From positions 1 through 11,257 of the forward strand of contig JAYRWN010000367.1 in the NCBI GenBank assembly GCA_041917975.1: 11,257 nt of DNA. The letters run 5' to 3'. The DNA is from JAYRWN01 sp041917975 (GTDB lineage Bacteria > Bacteroidota > Bacteroidia > Chitinophagales > Saprospiraceae). The notes below the pieces were generated by a model. That model had not been told where the DNA came from and made no database searches. It saw only the letters and a program-made list of their open reading frames with translations. Positions 6,600-11,257 of the stretch are shown here, one piece after another. Made by a program: the position numbers and the translations under genes. The number at the start of each line of letters is the position of its first letter. Within the stretch, counting starts at the first letter, position 1.

Positions 6600-6768
6600 T
6601 AATTTAATCGTGTTTTTAATCTTTAAAGTGTGTTCCACGAGCTACCCATTTAAATTTTATTACGCCAGATATTATCAATTCTAGAATTAAACCTACGTTA
6701 CTTACTCACTTATTTATTTATTTGTGGACGCGCAAGGAAAAACCACTCTGAACAAATTAAAAACTGTA
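6600..6768. other. Convergent intergenic region, no gene
   Basis: These 169 AT-rich bases separate the 3' ends of the alpha/beta hydrolase (plus) and the TolC-family gene (minus). They contain a 12-bp palindrome AATTCTAGAATT (6677-6688) and a short TTTA tandem stretch (about 6710-6723). I found no GC-rich hairpin followed by T residues on either strand, so no intrinsic terminator can be named. Confidence 0.5.
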
Positions 6769-8076
6769 TTAATTCTGGCCTAAAGGGTTCCCGCTTAAAC
6801 TCCACAATTGGGCTTCAGCTAATTTCAGGCGGTACTGCACATCACTCAACCGATCTTTAGCCTGAGACTCTCTCAAGATGGCTTCCCGAACTGCAAAATC
6901 TGTCGTCCGCCCCTGGACTAATAATTGATTGGCCAATTGGGTATTCCGCTGTGCTGTGGTCACAAAACGAGCTTCTAATTCGGATTGGGCTAATAAATTC
7001 TGGTATTGCGCATACCACTGAGCAATTTGTGCCTGCAGGTCCAGCTCCAAGTCTTGCCTGGTGAGTTCCAAAGTTTTGCGATACAAATCAATGTTAGCGA
7101 AATCCTTTTTTAAATTTCGACCAGGAAAGATATCGTAAGTCAATGAAATGCCACCGGTAGGTCCAAAACTGCGATTCGATAACAGGAACCCTACTTCTGA
7201 ACGTGAGTAATTAAAATTATATCCGGTATTCAAGCCTATAGTTGGATACAAATCTGCTTTAACTTCTTTCAATTGAACCAGGGCCAGTTTTTCATCCGTT
7301 TGTAACAATTTTATTTGTGGATGAGCGGATAGACTGCGGCGCAGCAATTCACTTTGTGCAGGTAAAGCTTGCCGAACAAACGTGCTGTCAGGAACAAAAA
7401 CCGCCTCCGGGCCGCGGCCTATCAGCCGGTTGAAGGCAATGATACTTCGCTGGAGTATATCCTCCCGGGATACTAAAGTAGAACTATCTGCATTTAGTTG
7501 GTTCGTGGTTTGTAATAATTCCAATTCCGTGGTAACGCCTAATTTTAATTTTTGTTGGGCCAAATTGCGGAGGGCTAAATCCAATACAATGGCTTCTTTG
7601 ACTATCTGTATTTGCTGTTGCTGACGTACCAAATCATAATAATCCGCTTGAACTTGGGCCACCAGGTTGTGCATTTGTAAAGCGGTAAGGTCTTTACTCC
7701 GGCCCTCCAACATATCCAAGCGCTCTTTGCGGGCCTGCATTCTAAATCCGTCAAACGCAGTCCAGGTGACCTCCACACCGGCCCTGGCATTCGTATTACC
7801 GGCAGATTTCCCCTCACGAACATCACCGCTAAAAAATTGTTGTCTGGTGTTGTTGGACGTGTAGGTTAATCCACCGGTCGTTCGGGCTACGGGTAACCCT
7901 CCTGCATTCCCAATGGTGTTATTATTGGCAGCAATTTCCTCATTCACCCTGGCAATACGAATATCGAAATTATTTTCCAAGCCGATCTGGATTGCTTCAT
8001 CTAAGGTTAATCGTGTTTGAGATGATAATTCTACGCTAAGGCATACCCCTAACCAAAGTGCCCAGGCTTTACTCAT
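6769..8076 (-). CDS. TolC-family outer-membrane efflux protein
   Basis: The 435-residue protein has a short signal peptide (M1-S-K, hydrophobic W5-V15, cleavage probably near S19-Q20). It starts its mature part with the TolC-family hallmark L23-T-L-D-E-A-I-Q-I31, followed by G-L-E-N-N. Two homologous OEP halves are visible (about 22-215 and 240-430), each with a beta-strand segment flanked by long helices. The strand segments lie near 66-107 (including T107-A-F-D-G-F) and 276-318; the helices are Gln/Leu/Ala-rich. Length is typical. It forms the outer-membrane exit duct for the RND pump encoded upstream. The ATG at 8076 overlaps the last 8 bases of the RND gene; a start at 8124 would lie inside that gene and spoil the signal peptide. 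Translation is likely coupled to the transporter. Substrate is unknown. Confidence 0.92.
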   Translation of the reverse strand: MSKAWALWLGVCLSVELSSQTRLTLDEAIQIGLENNFDIRIARVNEEIAANNNTIGNAGGLPVARTTGGLTYTSNNTRQQFFSGDVREGKSAGNTNARAGVEVTWTAFDGFRMQARKERLDMLEGRSKDLTALQMHNLVAQVQADYYDLVRQQQQIQIVKEAIVLDLALRNLAQQKLKLGVTTELELLQTTNQLNADSSTLVSREDILQRSIIAFNRLIGRGPEAVFVPDSTFVRQALPAQSELLRRSLSAHPQIKLLQTDEKLALVQLKEVKADLYPTIGLNTGYNFNYSRSEVGFLLSNRSFGPTGGISLTYDIFPGRNLKKDFANIDLYRKTLELTRQDLELDLQAQIAQWYAQYQNLLAQSELEARFVTTAQRNTQLANQLLVQGRTTDFAVREAILRESQAKDRLSDVQYRLKLAEAQLWSLSGNPLGQN

Positions 8077-11000
8077 GTTTAAATTGTTTGCGCTTAAAGA
8101 ATGTATATATGGCGGGGATAACAAAAAGGGTCAAAACCAGAGAAAATAATAAACCGCCGATGATCGCAATCCCCATGGGAATACGACTGGTAGATGCGGC
8201 TCCCAAGGCTAAGGCGATGGGTAAGACGCCCAGGATGGTCGCCAAACTGGTCATCAGGATAGGTCGGAGTCTCAATGTTGATGCATCTACCACAGCATCA
8301 ATATTAGATAATCCTGATCTGAACCGTTGATTGGCAAATTCAACGATAAGTATTCCATTTTTCGTCACAATGCCTACCAAAGCTATAATTCCGATCTGGC
8401 TAAAAATATTCATGGTATGGTTCCCTAATTTTAAGGCTATTAATGCTCCGGCAAGAGCCAAAGGAACAGTAAACATGATCACCAATGGGTCAGTAAAACT
8501 TTCAAACTGAGCTGCCAGGGTCAAATAAATCAAAGCCAAAGCCAAAAGGAAAGCAAAATATAGACCTCCGGAGCTCTCCTGAAAATCCTTAGATGCACCT
8601 GCTAAAGCTGTAGAAAAAGTCTCATCTAAAACTTTTTCTTTGATTTCATCCATGGCTTGGATGGCTTGACCTAAGGTCACCCCTTCCGCCGGAGATGCTG
8701 AAACAGTGGCTGAGATATATCGGTTATACCGGTACAATTGGGGCGGATTAGAGCTCTCACTGGAGGTGACCAGATTAGACATTTGAATCAGCTCACCTTT
8801 ATCGTTTCGCACTAACAGGTTAGCCAGATCATTAGGTTCATCGCGGTAGCCGCGCAGTGCTTCCCCGATGACTTCATATTGTTTACCGTTTTTTATAAAA
8901 AACCCTAAACGTTGACCACTATAATACAACTGCAGGGTTTCTGCGATATCACGAACCGTAACACCCATGGTTCGCGCTTTTTCGCGATCTATTTCGATAT
9001 GTAATTCGGGTTTATTAAATTTCAGGTTTAGATCAGTTACGGCAAACGCAGGGTGTTTATCAGCTTCTTCCATAAAAGCGGGAAGTACTTCTTTGAGTTT
9101 TTCAAAGGTCGGCGCCTGGATCACGTATTGAACCGGAAGCCCGCGCAAACCGCCACCACCGGTAGATATCGTTTCTTCCTCGGCAATAAATGAACGGGCA
9201 TAATTATTCCGTCCCAACGCCGGATATAAACTGCGTACAATTTCACTTTGAGTACGTTGGCGTTCCTCCGGTTCATTCAGCACCACAAATACAAACCCGG
9301 AGTTTGCAGCGCCACTGCCCCCAAATCCTGGAGAAGTAATCGCGGTGAACGCTTTCCTTTCAGGCAAAGTATCCACCATCCTGGTAACATTCAGGATATA
9401 ATTGTCCATGACTTCATAAGACGTTCCTTCCGGCGCTGTGCTTATTATGCGGAATGAACTTTTATCTTCTTTAGGGGCTAGTTCTGACGGAATAATATTA
9501 ATCAAGGCATAAATAGCATAGAAGGTTCCCACCAAAATAATCCAAGCCAACCAACGGACCTTCAAAAAGCCTTTAAGCAGTTTATTATAGCCAGAGATCA
9601 TCCCATCAAAAAACTTTTCGGTAAGGTCAAAAAGATAAGACGAGTGTGTATTGCGGCGAATAAACCGAGAACTCATCATCGGCGTCAGCGATAAGGAAAC
9701 TATGGTAGATATGATGATCGCTCCTGCTACTACTATACCGAATTCGCGAAATAAACGTCCTGTAATACCTTGCAAAAATATGATCGGCAAGAAGACCGCT
9801 ACCAAGGTGACGCTGGTGGCAATAATAGCAAAATAAATTTCTTTGGATCCTTCATGGCCCGCTTTGATGGGTTCTTCACCATCCTCAATCCGACGGTAGA
9901 TGTTTTCCATCATTACAATGGCATCATCCACAACTAACCCGGTAGAAAGAACTATTCCCAATAGAGTTAGAACGTTGATAGAAAAATCAAACAGATACAT
10001 GACAAAAAATGTCCCGACCAAGGATATGGGGATAGCAATTACCGGGATAAGCGTAGTCCGCCAGTTGCGCAAAAAAATAAAGATGATCAACACCACCAAT
10101 AAAAAGGCAATCAGAATGGTTTCTTCCACCTCCGAGATGGCTTTGCGGATGGCTAAGGTACGGTCAAAAGAATAAGATATCTGCACATCTTCCGGTAAAT
10201 CTCTTTTGATCTGCTCAACTTTTTTATAGACCTCATCGGCAATCTCAATATAATTTGCTCCAGGCAATGGTGTAACGGCAATTCCAGCCATGGGAATCAC
10301 CCCATTACCACGTAAAATGGTCCGAATATTTTGAGGCGCCAGGGTTACCTTTGCCACATCCTTGAGTAGGACAACCACACCCTCAGTCTGACGAAGAACC
10401 ATGTCCTCAAATTCTTCTGGGGTATTCAACCGGCCAAAAGTGCGGATGGTGAGTTCGGTTCGTTCTCCTTCTATTTTGCCGGTAGGTAACTCCAAGTTCT
10501 GATTGCGGACAGCATTGCGTACGTCCAGGGGCGTTAATCCATAGCCGGTCAATTTTTCAGGATCCAGTTCTATGCGGATAGCATAACGTTTTTCACCCCA
10601 GATCTGCACCCGGCTAACCCCTGGTACGGTTTGTAAGCGCTCTTTAAATAAATTATTGGCTATCTCGGTAAGGCTTAATAAATCCCGACCCTTACTTTGC
10701 AAGGTCATAGACATAATGAAAGTGGCATCTGCGTCGGACTTGGTGACCACGGGTGGATCGCAATCCGGAGGTAAAAAGCGCTGAGCTTGTGAAACTTTGT
10801 CGCGCACGTCATTAGCGGCAGCTTCCAGATCTACGCCTACTTCAAATTCGACAGAAATAGAACTGCGACCATCCGAGCTCGATGAGGTCAAGGTCCGGAT
10901 ACCGGCTATACCGTTGATATTTTCTTCCAGGGGCTCAGTAATTTGAGACTCCATAACTTCGGCATTAGCTCCGACATAACTGGTCGAAACGGAGATGACC

Positions 11001-11128
11001 GGAGGCGCTATACTGGGGTATTCTCGCAGTCCTAAATAGCGGAACCCAATCACTCCAAAAAGAACGATGGTAATGGAAATGACCGTGGCTAAAACCGGTC
11101 GATCAATACTTATGGAGGCTAAACTCAT
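8069..11128 (-). CDS. RND-family (HAE1-type) multidrug efflux transporter, inner-membrane subunit
   Basis: The 1019-residue protein has full AcrB-like architecture: TM1 at about 12-31, a first periplasmic porter loop (about 35-335), TM2-TM6 (about 337-487), TM7 (about 526-546), a second periplasmic loop (about 548-852) and TM8-TM12 (about 855-1010). The proton-relay residues are conserved: Asp401 and Asp402 in TM4 (G397-L-V-V-D-D-A403), Lys923 in TM10 (T922-K-N-G925) and Arg955 in TM11 (L954-R-P-I). The adjacent Asp pair and drug-type signature argue for HAE1 rather than the heavy-metal (HME) clade. It exports substrates from the inner membrane or periplasm through the fusion protein and TolC partner, driven by protons. 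Its ATG overlaps the stop of the membrane fusion gene (ATGA), and its stop overlaps the TolC start by 8 bases. Length is slightly under AcrB's. Substrates cannot be inferred. Confidence 0.95.
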   Translation of the reverse strand: MSLASISIDRPVLATVISITIVLFGVIGFRYLGLREYPSIAPPVISVSTSYVGANAEVMESQITEPLEENINGIAGIRTLTSSSSDGRSSISVEFEVGVDLEAAANDVRDKVSQAQRFLPPDCDPPVVTKSDADATFIMSMTLQSKGRDLLSLTEIANNLFKERLQTVPGVSRVQIWGEKRYAIRIELDPEKLTGYGLTPLDVRNAVRNQNLELPTGKIEGERTELTIRTFGRLNTPEEFEDMVLRQTEGVVVLLKDVAKVTLAPQNIRTILRGNGVIPMAGIAVTPLPGANYIEIADEVYKKVEQIKRDLPEDVQISYSFDRTLAIRKAISEVEETILIAFLLVVLIIFIFLRNWRTTLIPVIAIPISLVGTFFVMYLFDFSINVLTLLGIVLSTGLVVDDAIVMMENIYRRIEDGEEPIKAGHEGSKEIYFAIIATSVTLVAVFLPIIFLQGITGRLFREFGIVVAGAIIISTIVSLSLTPMMSSRFIRRNTHSSYLFDLTEKFFDGMISGYNKLLKGFLKVRWLAWIILVGTFYAIYALINIIPSELAPKEDKSSFRIISTAPEGTSYEVMDNYILNVTRMVDTLPERKAFTAITSPGFGGSGAANSGFVFVVLNEPEERQRTQSEIVRSLYPALGRNNYARSFIAEEETISTGGGGLRGLPVQYVIQAPTFEKLKEVLPAFMEEADKHPAFAVTDLNLKFNKPELHIEIDREKARTMGVTVRDIAETLQLYYSGQRLGFFIKNGKQYEVIGEALRGYRDEPNDLANLLVRNDKGELIQMSNLVTSSESSNPPQLYRYNRYISATVSASPAEGVTLGQAIQAMDEIKEKVLDETFSTALAGASKDFQESSGGLYFAFLLALALIYLTLAAQFESFTDPLVIMFTVPLALAGALIALKLGNHTMNIFSQIGIIALVGIVTKNGILIVEFANQRFRSGLSNIDAVVDASTLRLRPILMTSLATILGVLPIALALGAASTSRIPMGIAIIGGLLFSLVLTLFVIPAIYTFFKRKQFKHE

Positions 11129-11257
11129 GACGGTTTAGGAGGTTTAACAGGTTCTGAAACGCGGGTTATTTTTACAGCCGTTCCTTCCGCTATACCCATC
11201 AAACCGCTAATAATCACCGTGTCCCCGACATTAAGGCCCGAGGAAATTTCCAGGTAA
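11125..11257 (-). CDS. Membrane fusion protein (RND periplasmic adaptor), C-terminal end only
   Basis: The last 43 codons and stop of a gene that begins beyond the right edge are visible. The segment has the adaptor-family C-terminal signature: Y-L-E-I-S-S-G-L-N-V-G-D-T-V-I-I-S-G-L, matching the G-L-x-x-G-D-x-V-x-x-x-G barrel of HlyD/AcrA-type proteins, then A-E-G-T-A-V-K-I and a Pro/Lys-rich tail. The TGA stop (11125-11127) shares bases with the ATG of the RND gene (ATGA). Position as first gene of an adaptor-transporter-duct operon supports the call; the rest of the protein, including any lipobox or signal peptide, is not in the window. Confidence 0.82.
   Translation of the reverse strand, partial: YLEISSGLNVGDTVIISGLMGIAEGTAVKITRVSEPVKPPKPS

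Noticed and set aside
6677..6688. 12-bp palindrome AATTCTAGAATT in the convergent gap
   Set aside because: It is short, AT-rich and without a T-run or promoter context; expected by chance in such DNA.
6710..6723. TTTA tandem repeat
   Set aside because: Only about 3.5 units of a 4-base motif in AT-rich DNA; low-complexity, not a functional repeat array.
7382..10175. Several open frames of 60-90 codons on the plus strand opposite the TolC and RND genes
   Set aside because: They are antisense shadows of strongly supported coding regions and encode no recognisable domains or signals.

Overview
The window looks like ordinary chromosomal DNA of a Bacteroidota (Bacteroidetes) bacterium. The evidence is one protein with a signal peptide and a type IX secretion (T9SS type A) C-terminal sorting domain, Bacteroidota-style lipoprotein signals, a Tat-exported Gfo/Idh/MocA oxidoreductase, AT-rich leaders without clear Shine-Dalgarno sequences, and -7-like boxes resembling the Bacteroidota consensus TAnnTTTG. 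Genus cannot be told from the sequence. No phage, transposon, CRISPR, tRNA or rRNA signal was seen, and no gap between genes exceeds about 180 bases.

Layout, left to right: (1) positions 1-396, minus strand, the N-terminal third of a Tat-exported Gfo/Idh/MocA oxidoreductase cut by the window edge. (2) A two-gene plus-strand operon: a secreted SGNH/GDSL hydrolase (493-1173) and, 5 bases later, a GH13 alpha-amylase-type enzyme (1179-3080). All canonical catalytic residues are visible in both, which fits envelope carbohydrate processing. (3) An ATP-grasp ligase of unknown substrate on the minus strand (3083-4306), whose stop codon lies only 2 bases from that of the GH13 gene. (4) A 181-base divergent intergenic region carrying a perfect 26-bp palindrome, followed by a small T9SS cargo protein with no recognised function (4488-5420). 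(5) A lipoprotein alpha/beta hydrolase of the prolyl iminopeptidase type (5553-6599). (6) A minus-strand tripartite efflux operon, read right to left: the C-terminal tail of a membrane fusion protein (11125-11257), a complete HAE1-type RND transporter (8069-11128) and a TolC-family outer-membrane protein (6769-8076). These genes overlap by 4 and 8 bases, so their translation is probably coupled.

The three efflux genes clearly act as one machine spanning both membranes. The SGNH-GH13 pair is probably co-transcribed. The other genes are single units with no demonstrable functional link. I found no convincing novel multi-gene system. The items most worth a second look are the perfect palindrome at 4370-4395, the orphan ATP-grasp ligase beside it, and the uncharacterised T9SS cargo.
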